Positions 34,941 through 47,269 of a stretch of DNA of 64,000 nucleotides are shown here, in pieces. Origin of the DNA: Quillaja saponaria (lineage: Eukaryota; Streptophyta; Magnoliopsida; Fabales; Quillajaceae); the NCBI GenBank assembly GCA_029379385.1, contig CM055611.1, positions 6,324,001-6,388,000 of the forward strand. Reading direction: 5' to 3'. The notes under the pieces are model-generated. The model was not told where the DNA came from. It ran no database searches and saw nothing but the letters and a program-made list of their open reading frames with translations. Position 1 is the first letter of the stretch, and every line of letters begins with the position of its first letter. The translations under genes were made by a program, and so were the position numbers.

Positions 34941-35215
34941 CTCGAAACCACATAATAGGCCTCTGTTATCATTGACTGGGGTTTCACAGTTAACATAATA
35001 CTAAAAACAACAATGAAGGAGCTTAGAATTCCAGTTGAGGATCTTACCCAAAGCTGGATGGTAATTCAAGATTTTAGCCAAGGTGCTCAATATACCGTTA
35101 GAATGATACATTTAGAGCTTATAACAGATGGCCTAAAATCGAAGAAACTCTTTCTTTGGAAATTCTAACTATAGCATGTACTCCAGTGATAAAAAGGGTT
35201 TAATACAAACAAATA
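34941..35215 (+). pseudogene. Gypsy aspartic protease remnant
   Basis: Reads VIIDWGFTVNIIL then MKELRIPVEDLTQSW and MVIQDFSQGAQ. The usual block is IDGGS-VN; the catalytic Asp is kept but Gly-Gly-Ser has become Trp-Gly-Phe. Stops precede and follow it. The protease would mature the polyprotein; here it is non-functional. Confidence 0.65.
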
Positions 35216-35414
35216 TACAAAAATCTTTTCTAAGTTAGAGGAAGGAAGTTTCATTTGTAAAGGATCTAATTAACAAAGTTTCACTTGCTGAGAAAACTCA
35301 TAAGAAATAAATAGTATCAATATCTTCACATATGTCTAGAGGCTTCGCTATATTTAGGTATCTTGATGCAAGAAAGGCTAGTCTTCTTTTTCTAAATACT
35401 CAGAGCCTAAAGAG

Positions 35415-36484
35415 ATGTTGAAAATGAAAGAGATTTTAAAGCTAGAAAGAAGTCTTACTGTGCTTTTCACAAAATTAGAAAGCATCTCCTCATCCAAATC
35501 CTTGTCCAGTTTTGTTCCATCATCACAATCAAAATATAACCCAAAAGCTTATGAGTTATTACCCAAGGCAGGTTATGACCTTACAAAACCTAAGGTGTTG
35601 GGAAAATCAAACCCATCTCTCATCAAAGAGAAAGTACATAGCTTTAGTGAGATGCAAACAAAATTGAGAGAGATGGGATACGATGTACCAGCTCTAAAGA
35701 CTGGATTAGGGTACAAGCCAAAAAATCCTATACATATATGCATCTTAAAAAGTACATGACAACAAATAGTTAGCATATCACGGTTGAAACTAATGATGAC
35801 TCTAAGCAAGAAGAAGTGAAGCCACCAAGTCGAGTCTCTGTGTTCAATTGGCTAAAGTCTCCAAAAATCCAAACTTATGTGTTCAACCAGTTAGAGTCTC
35901 CTAAATACAGAACTCCTGCATTTAAGATACTTAGTGTTACACTGCTAGAAAAAAAGAATACTCCCTAAGTGCAAAGGTCAGCCATTGATCTCTTATTGAT
36001 GGCAAGTAAAACCTTTAAGAATCAACAATCAAATTCAAGAAGAAAGGTAGAGTATAGTATGTCAAGTTGAAGGATACTAACGAAGTTTATTGCCTTATGC
36101 CATCAAGAATGAGATGTATCAGTTCACTAGATATTGATACGAGTGATTTACTCAAGGTGAGAAAGAACACAGTCATATATACCACCACGTTATAATCAAG
36201 CCAAGAAGGTGATGATGACCAAGTGGATTTTGACCACAATTTATCATATTATGGTCGAGAAAGACACTTAATTTAAGGTCACTTGATGCCGAGCTCGAGG
36301 AGGCTCCACCAGCTGTAGAAGATGGTGTTTAGATTAAGGTGGATAAACTTTTCTTAGTAGTCTGCTAGCTCAAAAAGAAAGGTAAAAATACATTGAACTC
36401 TTACTCAAGTATAAAGATGTTTTCTCCTAAGGTTATAAAGAGATACCCGAGCTTGATTCAAAAGTTACAGTACACAATCTTAGC
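35415..36484 (+). pseudogene. Gypsy pre-RT region, truncated
   Basis: A 114-codon open stretch (35415-35759) contains NPKAYELLPKAGYDLTKP and KLREMGYDVPALKTGLGY, which in this family lies between protease and RT. SVFNWL/VFNQL-type repeats follow at 35835-35910, then LDAELEEAPPAVEDG (36283-36330) and a last piece at ~36390-36484 corresponding to the stretch just before the RT domain. Homology ends abruptly at ~36484. Confidence 0.65.
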
Positions 36485-36905
36485 TTAAGTTTGGGACAAA
36501 GCTCAAGCTCATATCAGCAAGTTTTGGACAAGTTCAAGCTCGGCTCGTTAAAAACTCTTAAAAGTTTTTCAAAAGTTTTAGTAGTCTAGTAGAGTTGAAC
36601 CCAATACCTACTAAAAAACTATTTAAGTAATTTATCACCAAACTAAATTAAAACTTTTTATTAGATTTTGCATATAAATTTCTTATAAATTTATTTGTAA
36701 ATAATGATATATGTATATATATTAAAAAAATATTAAATGAGCTGGCTCACTAGCTTGCAATGTCGAGTTTTGGAAAGATTGAGCTCAGCTAGTTTTGCTA
36801 AACGAGCTCAAAATAAAGCTCTCAATGATCTGAGCTCAATCCAAGCCCTTGACGAGTTCTCACTGAGCTGTTCACTAGCTAGTTCGGTTCATTGCCACCC
36901 TATTG
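36485..36905. mobile_element. GAGCTC-rich MITE-like repeat
   Basis: Many AGCTC/GAGCT words (AAGCTCGGCTCGTTA, GAGCTCAGCTAGTTTTGC, GAGCTGTTCACTAGCTAGTT) and the end CATTGCCACCCTA resemble a common plant hAT-type MITE with a GGGTGGCAA terminus. The left terminus is not clear. It joins the truncated gypsy element to the Harbinger remnant. Confidence 0.5.
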
Positions 36906-37490
36906 AGAGAAAATTATACCTAACACAGAATGTAAAGGTAACATGCGATTTCAACATGTTGTTCACCTTTGTGTGGCCTAGTTATGAGGGAACAACTCAT
37001 GAAACTCACATTTTCTTAGTTGACACTCCTCAGGCCGAGCTTCAATTTCCTAAACCAAGTGAAGATAAGAAAAAAAAAAGATAAGATTGTTATTATTACA
37101 ATTCTAATTTTACATTTTAGGAAATTACTTTGTTGTCGATACTAAATATCCACATGTTCCAGGTTATATGGTACCATATAAGAATACAAATGTTAGGTAT
37201 CATCTCTCAAAATCCAATGTGGTAGTAGCCTAATGAGCACGTGTGTCTTAGGGTGTTTTCAAGAGAAATTCAACTACCTTCAGTAATCTAATTATAGGAA
37301 CATTATTTAGCTCACATTCAGATGTAAAGCAAGGTGGACAATTATAAGTGAAATGCCTTCGTATAAGTTAAGTGACAAAAGCAATGTTTTCACTGCAATT
37401 ATGAGTAATCATAGCTATATTAGAAAGAAAAAGAGAGATTATGCATTCAAAGTAGCTAACAAAAAGAATTATATCCCTTAAACACGATGA
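36906..37490 (+). pseudogene. PIF/Harbinger transposase (HARBI1/ALP1-like nuclease) remnant
   Basis: Three consecutive matches to the C-terminal half of the plant Harbinger DDE nuclease: TQNVKVTCDFNMLFTFVW...YEGTTHETHIFL (36930-37070), YFVVDTKYPHVPGYMVPYK (37125-37185) and ARWTIISEMPSYKLSD...NHSYIRKKKRDYAF (37350-37460). The second catalytic Asp (normally in HDSRIF) is Glu, and the catalytic Glu position (normally VIERTF) is a TAG stop at 37308-37310. An AG (37119-37120) after a T-rich stretch could be an intron acceptor. The N-terminal half is absent. Confidence 0.75.
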
Positions 37491-38029
37491 TTAAGGTAAT
37501 AGCCGAATTTAAGGAGAAAATAATAATGCACATGAAAATGTGATTATTAAGAATGACACATATTGGATAGTAATGCGGGATTCTATAGCAAGTGACATTG
37601 CATGACATCATTAGTTCTTATACTTCAAATAATATTATCTAACATTTTCAAATAGTTGTTGTTTAATATTGTACATATTTATGTTTTTGGAAGAACATTA
37701 ATTAAATTAGTTTATTACAATTTTTTTCATCAAAATGTACACACTATCGATCAACTTAGATAGAATAAATCATTCACAATACTTTTTTTGGGTAATGTTG
37801 ATAGACTATAATTAAGTAAGCAATTATTGTAACAAATACATATACAACTTTTAATTAATTATTCCACATATTATAAGCAACTTTTACTTAACATAATCTA
37901 AAATTTTATTATAATCAAAAAATAAATGATAGTCTAATTATCAATTATAATTAAATAATTTTAAGAAAGCTCAAACACTTTTGAAGAGAATTCAATACAA
38001 TAATAAGATAATATAAAATATACATCTTC
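37491..38029. other. AT-rich stretch with no recognised feature
   Basis: No coding similarity seen between the Harbinger remnant and the first exon-a copy of the MBD-like cluster. Confidence 0.4.
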
Positions 38030-38176
38030 TTATTCATCTTCATGTCGATAAACTTCCTTTATTTTTGGAGATAGGATTGGGGTGAATTGAGATTGAGGGT
38101 GGAGTTTGGGTTGGGTTAAGGCTTGAAGTTCGTTGCACTCACTGGACTTCATGTTATTTTCAATTGGAGCTTCCAT
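38030..38176 (-). pseudogene. MBD-like unit, isolated exon a copy
   Basis: A 49-codon frame starting MEAPIENNMKSSEC and ending SPKIKEVYRHEDE-stop. The region ~38030-38340 is a direct repeat of ~39650-39970 (copy 2), sharing CTTCATGT..ATTTTC, CCATTAATT and GAGGAATTAG blocks. The other exons of this copy are absent, so it is a fragment left by unequal duplication or deletion. The frame could also be read through upstream of this ATG for ~23 codons. Confidence 0.5.
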
Positions 38177-38646
38177 TAATTCCTTGCAGTTAAGAAAATC
38201 AGACTTGTAAGGAAAACTCGGTGCTGGTGAGGGTATGAAGAAGAGGAATTAGTTGTATTTACTTTGAAAAGATGGTTAATTCTTCAATGGTTCTTTACAT
38301 TCACCTATGAACATGCTATTTAAATGGTGATTCTAAACATTTATTACTTTATATTCAAATATATAATCTTCTATTTAAGTAATATATTAAATATTAATAG
38401 AAGACATAAAAGTTTAACAACCAAATAATGAGGTAAAATTTATTGAGATAAAAATATAGATTGAATTGCTCATCTTTGTCTTCAGTTGAATTTTCCAAAA
38501 TTCTAAACTTATGTCAATACTCAAATATATTATCTTTTAATAAAAATCACAAATAAAAATATGTTTCTCTTTCATAATGGAAATGCTTTATATTGTTGTC
38601 TTCCTTCATATACATTAAATTGAAGGCTCTGCACTATATATCCACA

Positions 38647-39930
38647 TTATTCTTCTACATATATTCCTTTATTCTTCTTCTCAAGCTTGTCTGGATAAGT
38701 TTCATCGAGAAGAAAATTGACAACATCAGGGATCGATCTGAACTTTTGGTTCGCATTTATATGATAGTAGAACTGCAAGCACACATCAATTTATACATAA
38801 AATGGTCTAAAATAATTCAATATACACAAGACCCTATATATAAATGATTTTTTAGTGACTGTATACACTTCTAGCTTCAAATTCCACAATTTCTATTTCT
38901 CTTTTTTATTTTGTAATATAGCCTATTATAACAATGTAAATTTAGTTATAATAACAAGCATCATTTTTAAGTTATTAAAATTTTGGTAATAAAATCCAAT
39001 TAAGAGATTCTAACTTACCACAGTCATATGTTCCACTTGCACGTTGTCGACGCTCAATGTTCCATCCCTCTAACCTTTCACGAAATGTAAATCCGCGCTT
39101 AGCATGACTAGTGTTTATTTGAGGTAACTGTAACTGTTAGGAATTTACCATGTTATGAAATTATTTAGAACTCGAATGTATGTGAATATTTGTTTTGAAA
39201 TTATTCAAACCTCATTACACACCATTTACCTTGTCCATGTCTATACGATTTGAGATACAATCGACAGAAGGTGTGAAAGAGACATTGAACATTTCATCAA
39301 CTATACAAGTAGATGTTATTTTTCTTCCTCTCTTAGATGAACCCTATAAACATAAATAACGAACTGTTAATATAAAATTTAAATTAAAAAGAAGACATAC
39401 TCTATATATAACTGGTTGGACCATAAATGTATCTTGTACAACAATTTGTGTAGACGGCTCTTGCACTGTTTCTTTCATATTAGAAACTATTGTTTGGCTC
39501 ATAAAAAGAAATACAAAATTGTTAACAAAAGTGCTGAAATTTTCTTTTTAAAAGTGAAAAATCAATGCCCTAATAAGAAGAGAAGAAGAAAGAACATGAT
39601 TACTTACAGAAACCATTATCTTGAGACTTTTCGTCAATTCTTCAAGTTCACTTTCCTGTAGATAAACTCCTTTTGTTTTTGGAGATGAGATTAGGGGTGA
39701 ATTTGGGGTTGAGAGTGGAGTTGGGGATGGGGATGGGGTTAGGGTTGGGGCTGGAGAAACATAGATCTTAATTTCCTTACACTAATTAGACATCATGTTG
39801 TTCTATACTAGAACTGCCATTAATTTTTTGTAGTTGAGAAAATCAGAGAGAGTAAGAAAAATTATGTTCTGGTAAGGTGATTAACAAGAGGAATTAGACG
39901 TATTTATTATGAAGAGATGGTCAAGTCCTC
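38647..39930 (-). pseudogene. MBD-like gene, copy 2 (most complete)
   Basis: Minus-strand exons: a (to 39608, Pro/Ser-rich, ending GVYLQESELEELTKSLK then GT), b (~39401-39475, ending QDTFMVQPVIYR), c (39230-39343, GSSKRGRKITSTC...SNRIDMDK), d (39019-39127, GFTFRERLEGWNIERRQRAS) and e (38647-38772, FYYHINANQKFRSIPDVVNF... to a stop). LEGW-IERR-R-SG...YYH...KFRS-PDVVNFL resembles the methyl-CpG-binding domain fold of plant MBD proteins. Exon c is 38 codons in phase 0, but the 109-bp exon d leaves one base, so the frame does not join cleanly to exon e; exon a also has stops. MBD identity is inference. Confidence 0.55.
39721..39752 (+). repeat. G-rich run (possible G-quadruplex)
   Basis: TTGGGGATGGGGATGGGGTT continues into AGGGTTGGGGC: five G3-4 tracts with 2-3 base loops. 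On the opposite strand this is the Pro-rich part of MBD-like exon a. The isolated exon a copy has a weaker version near 38090-38125. Confidence 0.7.
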
Positions 39931-39959
39931 AGTACCCCACTATATTCATGTATGATGCT

Positions 39960-42300
39960 TTTTAAATAGTGATTCCAAGCATTTATTATTCTTTCTATTT
40001 AAGTAATCTTTAATTTAAGGAATAAATTTAAGATTGGTTGAAGATGCAAAAATTTAATAGTCAAATCCTCAGGAAAAATTCATTGTAAATACATTGAATA
40101 CAAAGCATTAAATGCAAAGGTTTTTTCCAATTTTATAAAGTTAGTAATTCATTATTTCTTTTGAAAATGACCTTAATTAGGTTATGTGAAGATGATCACC
40201 AAGAGTTATTTGGTTTCTAAAATTCAAATTTAGTAATAAATTCACTAACAAACATTACCTGTTAAATATGTAAGATTTTTTAACTAAAGAAACGTAAGAG
40301 TTTTTCTTATTCAGTGGATTGAAGAAAAATCTGTAATATTGTTTTTAGCACATATGATAATAAAACAAAATCGCTATGTAACTCATGTATATTTCCATTA
40401 TTTTCTTTATTATTATTTTGTGAAATGGATGATAGATAGATTAAGAGTGTTCAACCCAATAAGACAACCTTAGTGTCACGTTTTATGTGTCTTTTTTTAC
40501 AATAAGATAATTTCACATTGATTCATCTCTCAAATCTCATCGTTTAAGAAACAATTTCTTGGAATTCTCTGAAAAAAATACCTTTAATACTTAATAATCA
40601 TATGATAAGAATGAGAGCACTGGTTTTAAGATTTAGTAAATGAATTAAAGTAGGGTACATCACAATAATTTATACTTAAATAACAAAATCCAATAAAAAA
40701 GTATTAGTAATTATCTTTATTGGTAGAAAGCTCATGTAGGGTAATTGAACTAAAGTCAACATTCCTAGAAAATCTAATGATCGAAGACCAATTTAAACCC
40801 TAATTATCCCTCCGTAACATAGCATCATTGGATTGCCCAACATAGAGCCCCCTGCATTTAATTTAAACCATTTCGAAAAAAAAAGAATTCTAACCCTAAC
40901 ATTAACTATTCTATCGATAGGTGAATGAAAAAGAATTTCCTTTCTTACTACCATTAATGGTCGTTGAGTTCAATCCAAACAACCAAATCAAATTTCCATG
41001 CAACCCTAACATAATACAACCATAAGATAATAAGTAGTAGATAATCTTACACACTGAAAACTGACGAAGGAAATAATCAACTTTGTTACCCCTCTTTAAG
41101 CAGCCTAGAAAACTTTGATTTTAACAATTACAAAGTAAGTACCACAAACCTTTTACATAACTAAATCCCTATTTCTAGACCATCATTGGATTGCACCAAC
41201 AAAAAAAGATATTTAAATAACCACATGCTGTTATTTAGCACATGCAGAGCATCCACTTCAATATTAAAAAAATAAAGAAAAAAGTTCATTACATAATTCA
41301 CAATCTTGTAAACCTTTAGGATGTCTTTAAACTCCACTCATCATGGATTGCATGGTTTCTAGATTAAATGAACGACCGTCATTACCAGTCCAACCAAATT
41401 ATTACTTCAAAAGTGTACATTGTTTTCTATATCCTTATATAGTTGCATCCATAATGAAATTCTTTCTCTACAAACCTTTATGCCATATTATAGATTTCTA
41501 CTACACATCCTTCTTTTTTTTTACACTCATTTGAAATATGCCCTTTAAAATAACTTTTTGATTGCCCCACTACATTATAGCTAATATATTTTCTATTGGG
41601 CACATCTCTTTGTTCTTCTTTTCACTGTTTTCAGCTATCTTTGGAGAAGTCTCATCAATAAGGAAGTTAACAACTTCAGTGATGGATCTGAACTTCTACT
41701 TAAGTTTGTATGATGGAAATACTGCAACCTTACAAAATATAAATAAGATAATTAAATTTTTAAAATTTGTATGAGATTCAATAAAACCCAAATATGAGAA
41801 TTGAATATATCATAACATATCTTCCATTAGCACCCTGTCAACATTGGATATTCTAACAGTTTAATCTTTCAATAAATTTATATCGATACATAGTTTGATT
41901 ATTAATTTATATCGACGCATAGTTTGACTATTACTTATTCGAGGTTGCTATAATTGCTAAAAAAAAAAATCATATTATGAAAATTATTTAAAACTCACAT
42001 ATGTGTGAGACCCCCTATACACACTCTACATACCTTAACCATGTCTATGTGTAAAAAAAAAAATTGACTTCTTCAACTAAATTAGTTGTTGTCCTTCGCC
42101 CTCTCTTGCATGAACCTTATGAACAACAACATCAAACTATTAACATAAATTTCAAATTAAGGAAGAAGACATACCAAATATTTTCAATTATCATGTCGTT
42201 ATATAATCTTAGGTCTTACAATATAAATAAGAGGATAAAGACATTTTCCGCCACCTGAAAACTAAGCAGTAACACCACAAATAGTTATTTAAAAAAAAAA
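39960..42300 (-). pseudogene. MBD-like unit, copy 3
   Basis: Non-coding blocks aligned with copy 1 occur at ~40140-40210, 40340-40400 and 40720-41000. Exon e (41570-41721) keeps FRSITEVVNFLIDETSPK and runs to a TAG stop after 41 codons from FRS, but a TAG lies just upstream of this motif in the same frame. Exon d (~41830-41955) is badly decayed and carries a 29-bp tandem duplication. Exon c traces (42060-42115) align with 39285-39343. The first copy 4 block starts near 42200. Confidence 0.5.
41875..41932. repeat. 29-bp tandem duplication in copy 3 exon d
   Basis: AATTTATATCGATACATAGT... (41875-41903) is followed directly by a near-copy starting AATTTATATCGACGCATAGT (41904-41932). Confidence 0.85.
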
Positions 42301-42330
42301 AATTTGCTAGTGAATGAAACAAGATAGACT

Positions 42331-42332
<2 letters not shown>

Positions 42333-42364
<32 letters not shown>
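42333..42364. repeat. (AT)n microsatellite
   Basis: Pure AT run of about 32 bp. Confidence 0.95.
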
Positions 42365-42368
<4 letters not shown>

Positions 42369-43780
42369 GATGAAGAAAAAATTTCTTCAAAACTTGTCTA
42401 CACTCATCTCAGAATATGGTTTTCAAAAATGGTTCATTTCAAGATTTATTATTGTTATTTCCTAGTTTAGAATATAATTTTCAAAAGTTAATAATCAAAT
42501 TATGGGATAAACTATTTTGCAAAATCCTAGGTAGTTATCAGAATACAGATAATACATATATAGAACAGGCTTTCTAGAATCTAGATTTGTAAAATTAATA
42601 ACTCATTCATTTATTAAAAAAAATAATAATAATAATTTATCTAGTTTGGTTATATCCATATGGCCTCCTTATGTAAAAATTAATAATTTCATTGAAATTT
42701 AAATGTGTATATATTATAGCTAAAGGTTAAATAAGCAACATTTTTTTTATTAAAATGATTAAATAAAACTATTATTTGACTTTCCAATATTGCTTCGGAT
42801 ATCGTACCTTCTCTCTCAATTTTTTTTAGAATAAGGACTTATTTGATTTTCCAATATTATTTAGGATATCATACTTTCTTCTTTTCAACTTCTTTCATAG
42901 AATAAGGATTTAATTAATTTAGAAGGAAAATATCAAGAAACTTACTCGATAGAACAAAATTTTGACCATAATAAGGTTCTTTAAAAAAAAAAAAAAAAGA
43001 GTTAAACATAGTTCTTTTAGGAGAACTAGGTGTTAATTAAATTCGTGTCTTTAAGACACGACTTGTCTCAATCCTAAATTCCCAATTTTCTTCGTCTCCT
43101 TCACCGTGAAAATGCTTCTTTCTCTAATTTAAAAACTTGATGCCTCTCTTCCTCCCAAACTCATAAACCTTGTAAATCAGTAAAGTCGATGCCTTCTTCC
43201 TTCCAAAAGGCTTCGGTTCATTATCGTCTTAGATGATTAGTAAATTGAATTACCTTGGTGAAGCCTTCTTTCCTTCCATCCTAATGCTTTAGCATGACCA
43301 TTCCATTATTCGATCATAAGCTTAACCGATTAGTTACTTCTTCCTCTTCCTCTTCGACCTAATGCCCTCTACTCTACACCAGAATGAAACTGAAAGCTTA
43401 GGTGGATAAATGACGTTAAGAGGCACTTGACTTGGACTTAACCTAGTAGCTGACTCTTGAATACCCCTTTTCAAAGCTTCCTTAGTAGCCCACTCCTCAG
43501 TCTAGTCTACTATAGTTTATATTCCCAGGCAACCCAACATAAGCATACCTTTGTTAGTCATCTATCAACTCAGTGATTTCATTCTAGCGTTATTAAAATC
43601 TTGTAAATAACTAAAGCTACTAGTAATATCATTTCCTAAGATATTAATTTTCGGAATATTGTTACTATTATAATTATGTCTAGAATTCTAGTACTGGAAT
43701 TTTTGCTACTTTTTATGTGAATTTGGAAATTTTTTATTTAAGCTTTTTCGAATTATAATGAAGTGAATTTTGTTCATTAG

Positions 43781-43875
43781 GAGGATTATCAGGCTGTTGG
43801 TGTTGCAAGTTGCACTTCTGAAAAGCAATTTAAGGGTTTAATCACTTGCAACGTGTTGTGGACTAACGCTAGTTG
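43781..43875 (+). pseudogene. Exon-like fragment, unknown protein
   Basis: Preceded by a T-rich tract and CATTAG (acceptor-like) and followed by GTGATA (donor-like at 43876). The 95 bp are open in one frame: EDYQAVGVASCTSEKQF followed by KGLITCNVLWTNAS. I do not recognise the protein. Base composition is less AT-rich than the surroundings, as expected for an exon. Could be a captured host exon. Confidence 0.35.
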
Positions 43876-46800
43876 GTGATATATATCCTAGATGATGATT
43901 TTTTCTTTTAATTATTCAATTGTAAAATAGGTAGGTGTTGATTTTTTGAGAAAAAAGTTGCCATAGGTGTTACTAGGTTTTCATACGAAGTTCTTGTATT
44001 TTTTTACAAAATAAAGAATTGAACAGTCTGCATAGAAATATTCCCTAATTTGTCCTAATCAAAGATTATTGCATTCTTTCTAATTCTTATGGATTTATTG
44101 TGTATTATCCTAATGTATGCCAAATTAAGCATCACTTCTAATGTTGATTCATTATTAGGGTGGGACAAATGGATATTTTAGTTAGGTTTTTCTTTTTCCG
44201 GGGTTTCTCTTCAAATGGGAATTTTAGTGAAAATTTATATTAATTACTCAACTAATGCCTTCTCACCTAAGTCATTATAGAGCCTCTAGTATTAGTTTGT
44301 ATATACAACAGTTGACTTTAATGTAAGGTTTTCTTTCCTTACTGATGTGATGAGATATACCTCCTTGAATAAGATATATAACAGTAATAGAGTATGAAAA
44401 ATGGACACATATGTAAGCAAACTTGAAAAAAGAAAAGGAACTTTCAATTCGTTAGTTTTGAATTTAATAAATATATTGCAAATTATGAATGTGTTGTATG
44501 AGTCCCATAGTTTCACATCCACTTGCGTGTGAGATAAGTGCTTATGAAGTGTATACTTGTAATTTTAGTATCCAACAAATAATCGAACTAATCTATGATA
44601 CAATCATAAACACGTGTCACCAAATGCTCTAAAAATCCTTCCATATTTCTCACTTTTTATTTTTATTTTTATGGGAATTTGGGATATTTGTTGTTTTTGT
44701 GACCCTTAACTTAGTGCCGCATACTTACTAAATTACATATATCTTCTATATTGGCACTCATTTTCAACAATAGAGAAGTAAATCTTCAGTTAGCATAAAA
44801 ATTAAGAAAGCAGAAGTAGATCTTCAGCCAGCATGGAAAGATATAGGAGTCCAATGAAAAATGGGTTACTCTAATTCAAGTTTGTACTTTACGAAGTTGA
44901 ATTTAATTTGCATAAGATAATCAAAGTTTGTCTCTCTTTTGCTATTTTTTTTTCAAGCACATATAATTTTCTATCATCTTTTCTGTCTATCTTCTCAATT
45001 GAAATTTCTAACCAAGAACCCAAGTTACTTCAAGGTGAAAACAATTACACTGAGCTCCAACAATGACACAACTTTTCTAAACCAATTCACTTCCTAATTA
45101 CTTATCTCATAAGCATAGATATTCAATTGGTGGGTTGTTATTGCTTTGGCTTCTCTTTCCTCTTTCTCCTCCTCTATCTAATGAGAAAAAATCTAGTCAT
45201 TTTTATCCTACCTCTAAATGATTGGCCATATCATGTACTTAATATTTTTGTCATTTTTACTTGTTCATACTTTCTATAAACATTGATGCAATTCGAATAT
45301 TTGTTACTTACATAGTAATAGCATACCTATAATGATTATTTCAATATGCACATGATTACTTTCATGGAAGATCAAAATATGCTTCCATCTTCTTCTTTTT
45401 TCCATGCTTCAATTTCTCACTTTTTATTTTCATTTTTATTTTTATTGGAGTTTATATTAATAAGAATCTACCTCCATCTTTGGTTTCATTACCAATTTGT
45501 GTGTCAAAGTTTTCTGCATGCTTTTTCAAACAAAATCTTCTTTCTTTCTTGTTACTGGAAAAAATGGATGATAAAAAAACATTGTTCTCCATAAGCTTCA
45601 ATTCTTGGAGAACTGATTTTCAATATGGTTTTGGGTGAAAATCCTTATGCACACCTAAAATTTTAACAAGATTCACTCACACACTTTGACCCCAATTATG
45701 TAAGAGTGTACACACTAGACCTACTTCTTCTTTTTCTCAGAATGTGACTTCCAAATTCATAGGTACTCATATATTATACCAAAAGACTTCAAATAGCATA
45801 CACCAAGATATAACATTGCCTATAGCATCATGCTAATAAGCTACAAATATGTGAAGAAATCGCCATCAATATAGGACATTCTCCTAAATGACCTATAATA
45901 GTCAAATCCATAAAGCAAGCTAGTTATTTTCCCCTCATTTTGGAACTAGAAAGTTGGGGTTGCTCTGATTTGCATGAGAACTTTCTCCATAGTTCTATCT
46001 AATATCAAGTACATTCAATTTAGATCATTACAAATCTTGAGTTTAAGGAGTTTCCATATGATTTTCATTCCACACCCACTACTTTAGGTTCACAACTATA
46101 TATTTATGCTCATTGGATGTCAAGTGTTACTGATACTCTTGGTGCTACCGACCATAATAGATCAATATATTTCACCTATTCCACGTACAACTCTATTTTA
46201 ATTGACTAATACACCACCTTCATTTACAACTAATGTTCTTCCTAATGAAGTTGACATAAGTGGTGAGAGCATCACATAGCTTGAGACTATTACATATATT
46301 GACATGAATCACTTTTCCATGTTGGTGATGTTGGGGAGAGTGAAAGAAGTTGGTGGAAGGCCATGTTGATGATGGTGCAGAGCATGGCGAGGATAACACT
46401 CAGCCCCATGAGAGTGTATCATATAGTTACAATAGTTCATAAGGGTGGACGATAAGATAAGCATGGACTTGTGGCACAGACAAGAGGACTGTTACTTATG
46501 GTTTTGTATAAATGAGTTATGAAACTTTGTTTTGGATAAATTCATTAGTATTTATGGGATATGTATGATGTTGACACCTATCGAGTTGTATTATAATATA
46601 TGTTTGTCATGACCAGAAGGAAATATTAAAAAATAGGAAAAATTTTGCACGATTTTTTATTAATTAATATCTAAAATCTCATTTAATATGGTTTGAAATT
46701 CATATAAAATCACTTGGATTCGATAATGACAATTGAATATTTGATAATCTTATAATTAATATACATTAAGGAAATCTTTTAAAAAATTATCGATTTTTAA

Positions 46801-47269
46801 AATTCACATAATTGATTATTTCATCATTACATGGTGTGTACAAAATTAATATTTTTACTCTATAGGTGGAACACACAAATTAAGCTACTCGGTTCTCACA
46901 TTTCAACTTTAAAAAACATGCTAACATTAATTTACACTCAAGTATGTAATCTTCCAGGAAGTGACTACTCGGTCATGCTTTCAATTTTATAAAGTGTTTT
47001 AATTTTGAAGGACATAAGGACATACTAAAATTACTTTATGCTCATGCATGTAATCTTTTATGAAGTGACTAGCTCAATCATGCATTTCAATAACATGTAG
47101 CGTTTCAATTTTAAAGGACATCATAAAATTATTTGATGCTCACAATAACAAAAAATATTTGCTTATATAAAAGGTTTGAAAATCATAAGAGTTGAAAACA
47201 TCAAACAACTATTTGTTATGAAAAATTCATTTCAGTTAACTTAATAAAATACTGAGACAACCTTCAACT
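43876..47269. other. Unassigned interior of the 6-kb element
   Basis: AT-rich with scattered short open stretches (45346-45594 plus is Phe/Leu-rich low complexity). 46240-46440 has a slightly higher GC stretch (GTTGGTGATGTTGGGGAGAG) that may be an old coding trace. No family recognised. Confidence 0.35.

Larger units (their letters stand above)
28900..36484 (+). mobile_element. Decayed Ty3/gypsy element (gag and protease part), interrupted
   Basis: An LTR-like end is placed at 29364 (ATTTTATTACA), with a TATA-like box (29245-29251) upstream and a decayed PBS (TGATATCAAGAT, 29367-29378) after it. Plus-strand coding remnants follow: gag from 29484, gag core (33.0-33.96 kb), a linker, a protease-like region (~34.95-35.2 kb) and a pre-RT region (35.4-36.48 kb), an order known from a widespread plant family of large gypsy polyproteins; placement in the Tat/Ogre branch is inference. 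RT, RNase H and integrase are missing: the sequence is cut at ~36484. The 5' LTR start is not defined. Two later insertions split gag. Confidence 0.75.

Noticed and set aside
39721..39752. Interstitial telomere repeat
   Set aside because: Only one GGTTAGGG-like word, and the plant telomere unit TTTAGGG is not repeated; the run is the reverse of Pro-rich coding sequence.
45346..45594. 82-codon plus-strand ORF with hydrophobic stretch
   Set aside because: Phe/Leu-rich translation of T-rich DNA; no start context or homology to support a gene.
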